DNA from: Micromonospora yasonensis
GTDB taxonomy: Bacteria > Actinomycetota > Actinomycetes > Mycobacteriales > Micromonosporaceae
Reading direction: 5' to 3'
Length of the DNA stretch: 64,000 bases
NCBI RefSeq assembly: GCF_026013475.1
Contig: NZ_JAPDPH010000005.1
Coordinates: 1-64,000 of the forward strand
A program made the position numbers and the translations under genes. Below are positions 56,993 through 64,000 of this stretch, piece after piece (position 1 is the stretch's first letter; the number at the start of each line of letters is the position of its first letter). The notes beneath the pieces are model-generated. The model was not told the DNA's origin. It saw only the letters and a list, made by a program, of their open reading frames with translations, and made no database searches.

Positions 56993-57886
56993 TCAGGCGT
57001 CCTGCCGCGCGAGGCGCTGCGCCCGCGCGGACGGGAACCGGTCGCCCACGGAGTCGGTGAGCCGGTCGAGCACCACGGCGAGGACCACGACGGCGATCCC
57101 GCCCTCGAAGCCACTGCCCACCTCGACCTGGGACAGCGCGAACATGATCACGTCGCCGAGGCCGCCGGCGCCGACCATGCCGGCGATGACCACCATGGAC
57201 AGGGCCAGCATGATGACCTGGTTGACCCCGGTCATGATGGTGGGCAGGGCCAGCGGCAGCTTGGTGCGCAGCAGCACCATCCACGGTGGTGCGCCGAACG
57301 ACTCGGCGGCCTGGACGATCTCCTGGTCGACCTGGCGCAGGCCCAGTTCGGTCAGGCGGACGCCGGGCGGCATGCTGAACACCAGGGTGGCCAGCACGCC
57401 CGGCACGGTGCCGATGCCGAAGAAGAAGATCGCCGGAATGAGATAGACGAACGCCGGCATGGTCTGCATCAGGTCCAGCACCGGCCGGGCCAGCGCGGAG
57501 GCCCGCTTGTTCTCGGCGATGAAGACGCCCAGCGGGATCGCCAGCAGCAGCGCGAGCACGCTGGCCACGAGCACCTGCGCGAGCGTGCTCATGGTCTCCT
57601 CCCAGTACGGCATGCCGGCCACCAGGCCGAGGCCGACCGCGGTGCCGAGGCCGAACTTCCAGCCGCGCAGCCACCAGCCGAGCGCGGCCAGGACCGCCAC
57701 GACCACCACCGCCGGTACGCCGGTCAGCAGGTCGCTGAGCGGGCGCACCAGGGCGTCGACCACGGCGGCGACCGCGTCGAAGAACGGGCCGAGGCTGCCG
57801 GTGGCCCAGTCGACGGCCGACTCGGTCCAGGCGCCCAGCGGCACCCGGGGCAGCCAGGCGTCGAGCGGGGACTGCGGGACGCTCAT
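56993..57886 (-). CDS. Glycine betaine/proline ABC transporter permease (ProW-like)
   Basis: The 297-residue membrane protein has a long N-terminal region and six helices of the BPD_transp_1 family, with VDQEIVQAAESFGAPPWMVLLRTKLPLALPTIMTGVNQVIMLALSMVVIAGMVG as the EAA loop. It forms the importer with the ATPase before it, whose stop overlaps its ATG (ATGA at 57886). The start gives MSVPQSPLDAWLPRVPLGAWTESAVDW. Osmoprotectant uptake is expected. Confidence 0.93.
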   Translation of the reverse strand: MSVPQSPLDAWLPRVPLGAWTESAVDWATGSLGPFFDAVAAVVDALVRPLSDLLTGVPAVVVVAVLAALGWWLRGWKFGLGTAVGLGLVAGMPYWEETMSTLAQVLVASVLALLLAIPLGVFIAENKRASALARPVLDLMQTMPAFVYLIPAIFFFGIGTVPGVLATLVFSMPPGVRLTELGLRQVDQEIVQAAESFGAPPWMVLLRTKLPLALPTIMTGVNQVIMLALSMVVIAGMVGAGGLGDVIMFALSQVEVGSGFEGGIAVVVLAVVLDRLTDSVGDRFPSARAQRLARQDA

Positions 57887-59136
57887 GCCGACTCTCCCTT
57901 CGTACCGACCAGTTCCACGTCGTCCTGCGCCGGGGCGTCCGCCGGCTCGTCCGGGGTGGCGGCGGCCAGCGCGCTGAGCAGGGTGATCCGGGGGATCACT
58001 CCGGTCAGCCGGCCGCGCTCGTCCAGCACCGCCACCGGGTGCTGGCTCTCCGCGCAGTCGGCGAAGAGGTCGGCCACCGCGGTGTCCTCGGTGACCGTGC
58101 GGGCCCGCTCGGTCGAGACGTACCCGTCCAGGTTCGGCCGGCCCTCGCGGAGCGCGCGCAGCACCTCGTCCTCGGTGACGGTGCCGAGGAACTTCTTCAT
58201 CGGTCCGGTCACGTAGACCACCGAGGTCTGGCTCTCCCGCAGGGCCTTGGCGGCCACCCGGGGACCGGCGTTGACGTCCAACACGTGCTGCGGCTTCTCC
58301 ATCACCGAGGCGGCGGTGAGGATCCGGGTCCGGTCCACGTCGGCGACGAACTGCGCCACGTACCCGTTGGCCGGGTCGGTGAGGATCTCCTCGGCGGTGC
58401 CGATCTGGACGATGCGGCCGTCCCGCATCACCGCGATCCGGTCGCCGAGCCGCATGGCCTCGTTGAGGTCGTGGGTGATGAAGATGATGGTCTTGCCCAG
58501 CTCGGCCTGGAGTTCCAGGAGCTGGTCCTGGATCTCCCGGCGGATGAGCGGGTCCAGCGCCGAGAACGCCTCGTCCATCAGCAGGATGTCGGTGCCGGCC
58601 GCGAGCGCGCGGGCCAGTCCGACCCGCTGCCGCATGCCGCCGGAGAGGTCGTGCGGCAGCTTGTCCGCCCACTCCACCAGACCCACCATGCGCAGCGCCT
58701 CCATCGCCCGCTCGCGCCGCTCGGCCTTGGGCAGGCCGGCGACCTCCAGCGCGTACCCGGCGTTCTCCAGCACCGTCCGGTGTGGCATGAGCGCGAAGTG
58801 CTGGAAGACCATGCTGATCTTCTCCCGGCGCAGCCTGCGCAGAGCCGCGGGCTTCAGCGTGGTCAGCTCGACCCCGTCGACCCGCACGCTGCCCTGGGTG
58901 GGGCGCAGCAGGCCGTTGAGCATCCGGATGAGGGTCGACTTGCCGGAGCCGGAGAGGCCCATCACGACGAAGATCTCGCCGGGGCGTACCTCGAAGTTCG
59001 CGTCGATCACGGCGGCCGTGGTCGGCAGCCCGACCAGGGCCTCGGCGCGGGGTGCGCCGTTAGCCAGGCGTCTTACCGCTTCGTCAGCTCGATTGCCGAA
59101 TATTTTGTAGAGCGACTTCACTGCGAGCGCGGACAC
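57883..59136 (-). CDS. Glycine betaine/proline ABC transporter ATP-binding protein (ProV-like) with CBS domains
   Basis: The 417-residue ATPase has the ProV N-terminal extension (SLYKIFGNRADEAVRRL), Walker A GLSGSGKSTLIRML, signature DLSGGMRQRVGLARAL, Walker B ILLMDEAFSALDPLIRR, and a C-terminal pair of CBS domains (about 290-400, TEDEVLRALREGRPNLDGYV and HPVAVLDERGRLTGVIPRITLL) that sense ionic strength in the family. The GTG at 59136 follows GGAGAGGG. It starts the operon proV-proW-proX. A 950-base stretch without a clear gene lies upstream. Confidence 0.93.
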   Translation of the reverse strand: MSALAVKSLYKIFGNRADEAVRRLANGAPRAEALVGLPTTAAVIDANFEVRPGEIFVVMGLSGSGKSTLIRMLNGLLRPTQGSVRVDGVELTTLKPAALRRLRREKISMVFQHFALMPHRTVLENAGYALEVAGLPKAERRERAMEALRMVGLVEWADKLPHDLSGGMRQRVGLARALAAGTDILLMDEAFSALDPLIRREIQDQLLELQAELGKTIIFITHDLNEAMRLGDRIAVMRDGRIVQIGTAEEILTDPANGYVAQFVADVDRTRILTAASVMEKPQHVLDVNAGPRVAAKALRESQTSVVYVTGPMKKFLGTVTEDEVLRALREGRPNLDGYVSTERARTVTEDTAVADLFADCAESQHPVAVLDERGRLTGVIPRITLLSALAAATPDEPADAPAQDDVELVGTKGESA

Positions 59137-60086
59137 GATCCCCTCTCCGACGGAAACCGGTGGCGGATTGCGCCATCGGTGGCCATCTTCGCGTCTGGTC
59201 CGTCCATATCAACATCGGTCACATTCAGCGGGCCATACGGGCCGGCCGAGAAACCTACCGACGTCATCGCCGCAAATCCAGCCCGTACTGCGGGAAATGT
59301 GGATCTTCACACAATTTCTTGCGCTGCGGAGGTGACGAATCCGGTCGTCCGGGCGCACCGCGGACGTGCTGGACGCAGCCATGGTGTCGGCAGAGTTTGC
59401 TGCTCCCTACGTTGATCGTCCCGTTCGGGGAGGCCCTCGTCGGGCCGGCGGCCGGTCGGCCCCGTTCGTCCCCGAATTTGACGGCCTCGATAGAGAACCG
59501 TCATGCGTTCGTCATATTCCGATCTGAGCTCCGCCGCGTCTTCCGGTCGGTCCCGGGTTGCGATTACGGATTCGTGTCGCCCGTTCCAGAAATCGCCGAC
59601 GATGGATTTTTGGCGCACGGGTGGGAGTCGATGCCGACGTTTCCGCGGTGGCGAAGCCGGGCACCGCCCGCCCGCTGACCCGGGCCGCCGGCCGGAGACA
59701 GCGGCCGGCGCAACCGGATCGAGGACAGCCCGGCCGACGGATGGCCGACAGGACGGCCCGGACCCTTCCGGCGCATTGTTTATGCAGGTGGAGAGGTTGC
59801 GGATGGCGGGCCACAACGCATCCCTCCGGCTCCGGCGGCGGCCCTTCGTCGACGCCGGGCGCCGCCATTGCCGAGCGCGGCCGTGACGCCGCCGGCGGGT
59901 CTCGTCCCGCCGCGTCCACGCCCGGCCGGACCCGGCCCGGCGCCGTCCCTGGTGGACGGTGCCGGCCACGCCAGGACAAGGACGTCACCACCTCCGGCCG
60001 ACGCCGCCGGCGCGTACCGCCCCGGAACGGTCGACCGGGCGCACCGGCGCGTGCCGGGCGTACGAGCAAGGAAGGAGGGGGCGGAG
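59137..60086. other. Long gene-free stretch upstream of the betaine operon
   Basis: Several overlapping open frames occur on both strands, but none has a ribosome binding site, coding-type composition or recognised family. The part 59137-59640 has slightly lower GC, with AT-rich patches, and could hold the osmotic-response promoter of proV. I see no clear riboswitch or tRNA. A gene remnant or an unusual RNA is not excluded. Confidence 0.5.
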
Positions 60087-60356
60087 ATGGCCGCTCCCAC
60101 CGTCACCGCGAGCCTGAACGCCTCGACCTACTCCCCGGGCGACCAGATGACCCTCACGGTCACCTACGGCGACCCGGACACGAAGGCCCTCACCGTCACC
60201 GTCGTGGTGACCGACTCGCAGGGCAACAGCAGCGCCCCGACCAAGGCCACCGCCGTGATCGACCCGCTGACCGTCACGCTCACCGACGACTCCGGCCGGA
60301 CCTGGACGAAGGTCTCCGACACCGGCACGGTGGCGGTCTACCGGGCGGTGGCGTGA
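60087..60356 (+). CDS. Small Ig/PKD-like beta protein
   Basis: The 89-residue protein (MAAPTVTASLNASTYSPGDQMTLTVTYGDPDTKALTVTVVVTDSQGNSS...) is all beta, like a single immunoglobulin-like or phage tail-type domain. It has no signal peptide. The ATG at 60087 follows AAGGAGGGGGCGGAG. Its stop overlaps the ATG of the next gene (TGATG), so the pair is translated together, and it may be the accessory domain of that hydrolase-like protein. Confidence 0.72.
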   Translation: MAAPTVTASLNASTYSPGDQMTLTVTYGDPDTKALTVTVVVTDSQGNSSAPTKATAVIDPLTVTLTDDSGRTWTKVSDTGTVAVYRAVA

Positions 60357-61393
60357 TGCCCCGGGTCACCCTCACCGTGCGGGACCGGGCCGGGCACGCC
60401 GCCACCGCCACCGCCGACTACACGGTCGCCCCGCCGGTCCTGGGCGGCTACTACCTCGCCGGCAACGCCGACCCGACGGCCGACCTGGCCGGCGGCCACT
60501 TCCGCTCGCTCACCCAGTACCGCAGCTTCGCCGACGGCCACAGCTTCCCCGGGTACAACAACACCTGGCTGCCCGTGCTCGGCCGCAACGGGTTCGCGAT
60601 CAACATGGTGCTGGAGTTGAAGCACTACGGCGCGGCCACCACCGGGCCGCAGACCTTCACGGTGGACGGGGTCGGCTACACCGTGCCGGCCCCCGCGATG
60701 ACCATCCAGCAACGCCCGGGGACCACCTGGCCGAAGGCGTACGGGTACGGGCAGGTGCTCGCCGGGCTCTGTGACGGGCTCTTCGCCCGGGCCCTGTCGC
60801 AGTACCGCACCCTGGGCTTCCCGGTGAACATCCAGCTCGCCTCGGAACTCGACACCGACCACGAGTTCGGCACCACCGAGTCGGGGGTGGCGTACAACTG
60901 GGCCGACTCGGACGCCCGGGCAGTGCGGGCGATGACCTACGTCGTGAACTGGTTCAAGGCCCGCGCGCTGCCGGCCGGCACCACCTTCTCGGTCGGCTCG
61001 GGCGGCTTCGACCGGGCCGCCTACCAGCGCACCCACCCGGAAGCGCTGATGGCGAAGCTGGACTTCCTGCAGTGGAACGTCTACGCCACCGACCCGACCC
61101 ACACCGCGCTCGGCCGGTTCCGCCGCACCAAGGACTGGGCGGTGGCCGACCTCGGCCCGGTGGCCCTCTCCCGCCCGGTGCTCATCGCCGAATGGGGGGT
61201 ACGGAAGGCCGAGTTCCCCGACCAGGCCGCCTGGATCGCCACCGTGCCGCCGGCCATCGCCCAGCTCAACGCCGAGCGGGGACCCCGGATTGTGCGGACC
61301 AACTACTTCAACTCGGGCTGGGGCACGCTCACCCCGAAGGACACCGGGCTGGCCGCCCTGCGGGCCGCGTACGCCACGAAGCCGTACGTGTGA
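60356..61393 (+). CDS. Glycoside-hydrolase-like protein with N-terminal beta domain
   Basis: The 345-residue protein has an N-terminal beta segment of about 25 residues (VTLTVRDRAGHAATATADYTV) and then a TIM-barrel-like domain. Glu164 in NIQLASELDTDHEFG and Glu279 in RPVLIAEWGVRK are spaced as acid/base and nucleophile in clan GH-A enzymes; NMVLELKHYG and LQWNVYATDPTHT are also consistent. It lacks a signal peptide although the preceding gene and this one look like extracellular or phage tail proteins. The substrate is unknown. It is coupled by TGATG to the 89-residue protein. Confidence 0.72.
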   Translation: MPRVTLTVRDRAGHAATATADYTVAPPVLGGYYLAGNADPTADLAGGHFRSLTQYRSFADGHSFPGYNNTWLPVLGRNGFAINMVLELKHYGAATTGPQTFTVDGVGYTVPAPAMTIQQRPGTTWPKAYGYGQVLAGLCDGLFARALSQYRTLGFPVNIQLASELDTDHEFGTTESGVAYNWADSDARAVRAMTYVVNWFKARALPAGTTFSVGSGGFDRAAYQRTHPEALMAKLDFLQWNVYATDPTHTALGRFRRTKDWAVADLGPVALSRPVLIAEWGVRKAEFPDQAAWIATVPPAIAQLNAERGPRIVRTNYFNSGWGTLTPKDTGLAALRAAYATKPYV

Positions 61394-61500
61394 CCGGGAT
61401 GGCGTGGCGAGCCGCGCCGGCGGCCGCGGGCAGTGCCGACCGAGGCGCCAATCGCCGACCGGAGCCAGGCCATCGTGCGGGCTCGGGAGGCCGGTCTCGG

Positions 61501-62082
61501 TCAGCCCTGACCGAACTCCCCGGCGATGGTCCGCAACGCCCGGGTCAGCTCCCGCGCCGACGGCGCACTCTCTGGGTCGACCAGCCACTGGGCCGCCACG
61601 CCGCCGAGCAGCGACTGGTGGAAGGCGCCGAGCGCGAGCGCGGTGGCCTCGTCGGCGTCCGGGTCGAGCCGGTGGAAGACCTCGGCGAGGCCGAGCCGGG
61701 CCTGCCGGGTGACGCCGGCGAACGCCTCGCGCAGCTCGGGTGACCGGTCCATCTGCGCGATCAACTCGAACTGGATGGCCCAGAGCGGCCGCAGCCGGGC
61801 GAAGGACTCGATGATCCGTTCCCAGGCCGCCTCGAACCGCTGCGCGGGTGTCGCGTCCGGGCCGGCGTCGTGGGCCAGGGCGCGTTCCAGTTCCTCGCCC
61901 CACTCCGCCATCGCCGCGAAGAGCGCCTCGTTGAGCAGCGCCTTTGTGGTGCGGAAGTGGTAGCCGATGGCGGCCAGGCTGGTGCCGGCGGCGGTGGCCA
62001 CATCGCGGGCCGTGGTGGCCGAGTAGCCCTTCTCCATCAGGCAGCGCTTGGCTCCGGCGAGCAGGTCCTCCCGATTTCCCAT
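61501..62082 (-). CDS. TetR/AcrR family regulator
   Basis: The 193-residue protein has an N-terminal TetR HTH (EDLLAGAKRCLMEKGYSATTARDVATAAGTSLAAIGYHFRTTKALLNEALFAAM) and a ligand-binding helical C-terminal domain. The ATG at 62082 gives MGNREDLL; the frame goes up to 62121 but overlaps the promoter. It is divergent from the FAD monooxygenase and probably represses it, with an operator in the 70-bp gap. Confidence 0.9.
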   Translation of the reverse strand: MGNREDLLAGAKRCLMEKGYSATTARDVATAAGTSLAAIGYHFRTTKALLNEALFAAMAEWGEELERALAHDAGPDATPAQRFEAAWERIIESFARLRPLWAIQFELIAQMDRSPELREAFAGVTRQARLGLAEVFHRLDPDADEATALALGAFHQSLLGGVAAQWLVDPESAPSARELTRALRTIAGEFGQG

Positions 62083-62102
62083 GGGCAGAGCGTAGCGGAT
62101 TT

Positions 62103-62144
62103 TTGGACAGCCGTCTTGCACAACTGTCTAACACGCTTGTACTG
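62103..62144 (+). promoter_or_regulatory. Divergent promoter with TTGGACAG/CTGTCTAA operator
   Basis: TTGGACAG (62103-62110) and CTGTCTAA (62124-62131) are a near-perfect inverted repeat. Within and after it are a -35-like TTGCAC (62116-62121) and a -10-like TGTACT (62138-62143) 16 bases apart; transcription would start only a few bases before the ATG at 62153, giving a leaderless or nearly leaderless mRNA. Confidence 0.55.
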
Positions 62145-62152
62145 TCGCTGGC

Positions 62153-63334
62153 ATGACCGATGTGCTGATCTCCGGCGCCGGCGTCGCCGGCACTGCTCTC
62201 GCCTGGTGGCTGCGCCGCCACGGCTTCCGTCCGACCGTCGTCGAGCGCGCCTCGGCGCCGCGTGACGGGGGCTACAAGGTGGACGTCCGGGGCGTGGCCC
62301 TGACCGTGCTGGACCGAATGGGGCTGAGCGAGCAGGTGCGCGGGCGGGACACCGGGATGCGCCTGGCCCGCTTCGTCGACGCCGACGGCCGGCAACTGGC
62401 CACCATGGACGCCGCGCTCTTCGGCGGCCGGGAGGGCGACGACGTCGAGATCATGCGCGGCGACCTGGCCCAGATCCTGATGGCGGCGACCGACGACGTG
62501 GAGTACCTCTTCGGCGACTCGATCGCCGCGCTGCGCCCCACCGCCGACGGGGTGGAGGTCGACTTCGAGCGGGGGGCGAGCCGCCGCTTCGACCTGGTGA
62601 TCGGCGCCGACGGGCTGCACTCGACGGTACGGCGGCTGGCCTTCGGCCCCGCGTCGACGTACCTGCGCCCGCTCGGGCACCACATCGCCATCTGCACCGT
62701 GCCGGCCGAGTTCGGCGAGGAGCGGGTCGAGCTGATGCACCCCGCGCCGGGACGAACCGTCGGCGTCTACCGGACCGCCGGCGCGCCGGACGCCCGCGCG
62801 CTCTTCCTCTTCCCGTCGCCCGAGGAGGTGCCCGACCACCGGGACGTGGCCGGCCAGCGGGCGGCGCTGGTCCGGGCCTTCGCCGGAGCCGGCTGGCGGG
62901 TGCCGGAGCTGCTGGCCGCGCTGCCGGACGCCCCGGACCTCTACTTCGACGCGATGAGCCAGGTCCGGATGGAGCACTGGTCGACCGGCCGGATCGGGCT
63001 GGTCGGCGACGCCGCGTACGGTGCGTCGCCCGCCTCGGGGCAGGGCACCAGCCTCGGTCTGGTCGGGGCGTACGTGCTGGCGGACGCGCTGGCGGAGGCG
63101 GCCGGCGACCCGGCGGCCGGATTCGCCGCGTACGAGCGCCGGATGCGGCCGTTCGTCGAGCAGAACCAGCAGCTCGCCGAGCGGAACCTGAAGGGCATGG
63201 TGCTCGGCTCGGCCGGGCAGATCCGGTTCCAGACGCTGATGCTGCGGCTCATGCCGCGCCTGCCTGGCCGGGAGCGGATGATCCGCCGGGTGACCGAACC
63301 GATCCGCGCGGCGGCCAGCGCGATCACCCTGTAA
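62153..63334 (+). CDS. FAD-dependent monooxygenase
   Basis: The 393-residue protein has the flavin monooxygenase (PheA/TetX-like) fold. It opens DVLISGAGVAGTALAWWLRRHGFRPTVVERASAPRDGG (GxGxxG), has the DG motif in FDLVIGADGLHSTVRR and the second FAD motif GRIGLVGDAAYGASPASGQGTSLGLVGAYVLADAL. It hydroxylates an aromatic or polyketide substrate using NADPH and O2. ATG at 62153. It is under the divergent TetR regulator, and ends in the dispersed repeat. Confidence 0.93.
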   Translation: MTDVLISGAGVAGTALAWWLRRHGFRPTVVERASAPRDGGYKVDVRGVALTVLDRMGLSEQVRGRDTGMRLARFVDADGRQLATMDAALFGGREGDDVEIMRGDLAQILMAATDDVEYLFGDSIAALRPTADGVEVDFERGASRRFDLVIGADGLHSTVRRLAFGPASTYLRPLGHHIAICTVPAEFGEERVELMHPAPGRTVGVYRTAGAPDARALFLFPSPEEVPDHRDVAGQRAALVRAFAGAGWRVPELLAALPDAPDLYFDAMSQVRMEHWSTGRIGLVGDAAYGASPASGQGTSLGLVGAYVLADALAEAAGDPAAGFAAYERRMRPFVEQNQQLAERNLKGMVLGSAGQIRFQTLMLRLMPRLPGRERMIRRVTEPIRAAASAITL

Positions 63335-63385
63335 GGAAGGGCCCCTTCTTAACGCCTGGCGTAGCGGAGGGGTCCCCTGTTAACC
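63333..63385. repeat. Dispersed palindromic repeat, copy 2
   Basis: Homologous to 20221-20273, with AAGGAAGGGCCCCTT, the core CGCCTGGCGT and ending AACC. It lies between the converging stops of the FAD monooxygenase and the SRPBCC gene and overlaps both by a few bases, so it could serve as a bidirectional terminator. Confidence 0.75.
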
Positions 63386-63919
63386 ACGGCCAGGGGGATC
63401 GAGGCGCTCGGCGTAGGCGGCGCGCAGGTCGTCCCAGCCGAAGTCCATCGACTCCCGGCCGCGGATCGGGCCGACCGGGTCGCCGTCGAGCAGGTGGCCG
63501 GCGACGTCCAGGCAGAGGTGCCAACCGGCGGCCAGCACCGGGGCCAGGTCGGGCTTGCTGATCCGGTGCCGAAGGGTCAGCCGGGTGCCGGCGTCGGTCG
63601 GGGTCAGTTCCCAGCGCAGCAGTGCGTCGCCCCAGGTGTACTCCAGCAGCGCCGGCCGCTCGGCCTGCCGTACCGTCGCCTGCTCGGGATAGCTCTGCTT
63701 GCCGTCGATGGTGCTGAGGGTCGCCTCGCCCGGGGCGCCGAGGTCGCGGCTGGCCAGGAAGGGGGCCCACTGGGCGAGCTGGTCCGGCTCGGTCAGCGCG
63801 GCCCACACCTTCTCCGGCGGGTGCCGCAGGTCCCGGACGAACACCAGGTCCCAGCCCTCGTCGGCGGGTACGCGGGCGACCTCGGCGAGCGGGCCGGGTC
63901 GGAAACTGTCGCGGTCCAT
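63380..63919 (-). CDS. SRPBCC (AHSA1/START-like) family protein
   Basis: The 179-residue protein has an SRPBCC/AHSA1 lipid-pocket fold: WDLVFVRDLRHPPEKVWAALTEPDQLAQWAPFLASRDLGAPGEATLSTI, EYTWGDALLRWELTPTDAGTRLTLRHRI and GWHLCLDVAGHLLDGDPVGPI. AHSA1-type proteins bind a hydrophobic ligand and often pair with ArsR-type regulators, as here. ATG at 63919 is preceded by GGAG, four bases after the stop of the ArsR gene. The product is likely cytoplasmic. Confidence 0.9.
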   Translation of the reverse strand: MDRDSFRPGPLAEVARVPADEGWDLVFVRDLRHPPEKVWAALTEPDQLAQWAPFLASRDLGAPGEATLSTIDGKQSYPEQATVRQAERPALLEYTWGDALLRWELTPTDAGTRLTLRHRISKPDLAPVLAAGWHLCLDVAGHLLDGDPVGPIRGRESMDFGWDDLRAAYAERLDPPGRG

Positions 63920-63922
63920 CGG

Positions 63923-64000
63923 TCACTCCTGACTGTCGAGATGGCGCTCCAGGGCGTCGAGGTGCGCCGCCCACATCCGTCGGTACGGCCCGAGCCAGTC
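63923..64000 (-). CDS. ArsR-type regulator, C-terminal fragment
   Basis: The minus-strand frame from the window edge reads DWLGPYRRMWAAHLDALERHLDSQE and stops at 63923-63925. The pattern WLxPYRRxWxxxLDALExHL is the usual end of ArsR/SmtB-type regulators found beside AHSA1 proteins. Most of the gene, including the HTH, is outside the window. Confidence 0.75.
   Translation of the reverse strand, partial: DWLGPYRRMWAAHLDALERHLDSQE

Noticed and set aside
57459-59415. Plus-strand ORFs over the betaine importer genes
   Set aside because: They are antisense to proV and proW, whose motifs are unambiguous.
59160-59678. Plus-strand ORF of 172 codons upstream of the betaine operon
   Set aside because: No ribosome binding site or family, mixed composition and overlap with other open frames on both strands.

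Overview
This is a GC-rich (about 70%) actinomycete chromosome segment, most likely Micromonospora or a close relative in the Micromonosporaceae. The grounds are codon use with G or C at nearly every third position, GTG and TTG starts, Tat and lipoprotein signals, ROK, WYL, PadR and DUF397 regulators, and two copies of a short palindromic dispersed repeat. Genus and species are inference.

Region 1 (1-5.4 kb) holds the end of an NmrA-like gene, an epoxide hydrolase divergent from a WYL regulator, two ABC-2 permeases with no ATPase beside them, and a YihY/BrkB membrane protein ending at a clear terminator.

Region 2 (5.4-27.5 kb) is a carbohydrate/cyclitol region bracketed by two paralogous ROK regulators. 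The first ROK gene leads an operon for a ribose/inositol-type ABC importer (ATPase, permease, lipoprotein) and a Gfo/Idh/MocA oxidoreductase. After three strong hairpins comes a tightly coupled eight-gene operon: inositol-1-phosphate synthase, UbiA-type prenyltransferase, TIM-barrel isomerase, EboA, a TatD-like hydrolase (EboD-like), EboE, an alkaline-phosphatase-superfamily enzyme (EboF-like) and a polyprenyl diphosphate synthase. This is an actinobacterial version of the ebo metabolite-traffic cluster in which a different cyclase stands where dehydroquinate-synthase-like EboB would be expected. Further TIM-barrel isomerases, the second ROK gene and a large secreted ThuA-sorbosone dehydrogenase-PKD-CBM protein follow. 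The CTTTTG...CAAAAG palindrome upstream of the ROK operon recurs upstream of the ThuA protein, suggesting co-regulation.

Region 3 (27.6-32.1 kb) has a small YtxH-like protein, tRNA-Asn, an MmpL-type transporter, an FAD oxidoreductase and tRNA-Met(CAT).

Region 4 (32,077-51,069) is an integrative and conjugative element of the AICE class, inserted in the 3' end of tRNA-Met and bounded by 46-bp perfect direct repeats. Its core is integrase, xis, RepSA-type initiator, FtsK/TraB-type translocase and an SCO3933-like protein. Cargo includes a sigma-region-4 protein, a doubly broken murF, a TlpA lipoprotein and CcdA, small secreted proteins, a PadR regulator, a truncated IS1380 transposase in frame with a STAS gene, a four-gene overlapping XRE micro-operon and an Scr1-like/DUF397 pair. 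Many non-coding elements are unusual: a 34-bp palindrome around TATAAT, four 15-bp iterons, and two homologous hairpins whose stems covary.

Region 5 (51-64 kb) is chromosomal: an RHH regulator-DUF4097-DrrAB-like ABC operon, a glycine-betaine/proline importer (ATPase, permease, lipoprotein), a glycoside-hydrolase-like gene pair, a TetR/FAD-monooxygenase divergent pair, and an ArsR-SRPBCC pair cut by the window edge. Starts were chosen by eye from ribosome binding sites and family lengths. No database search was run.
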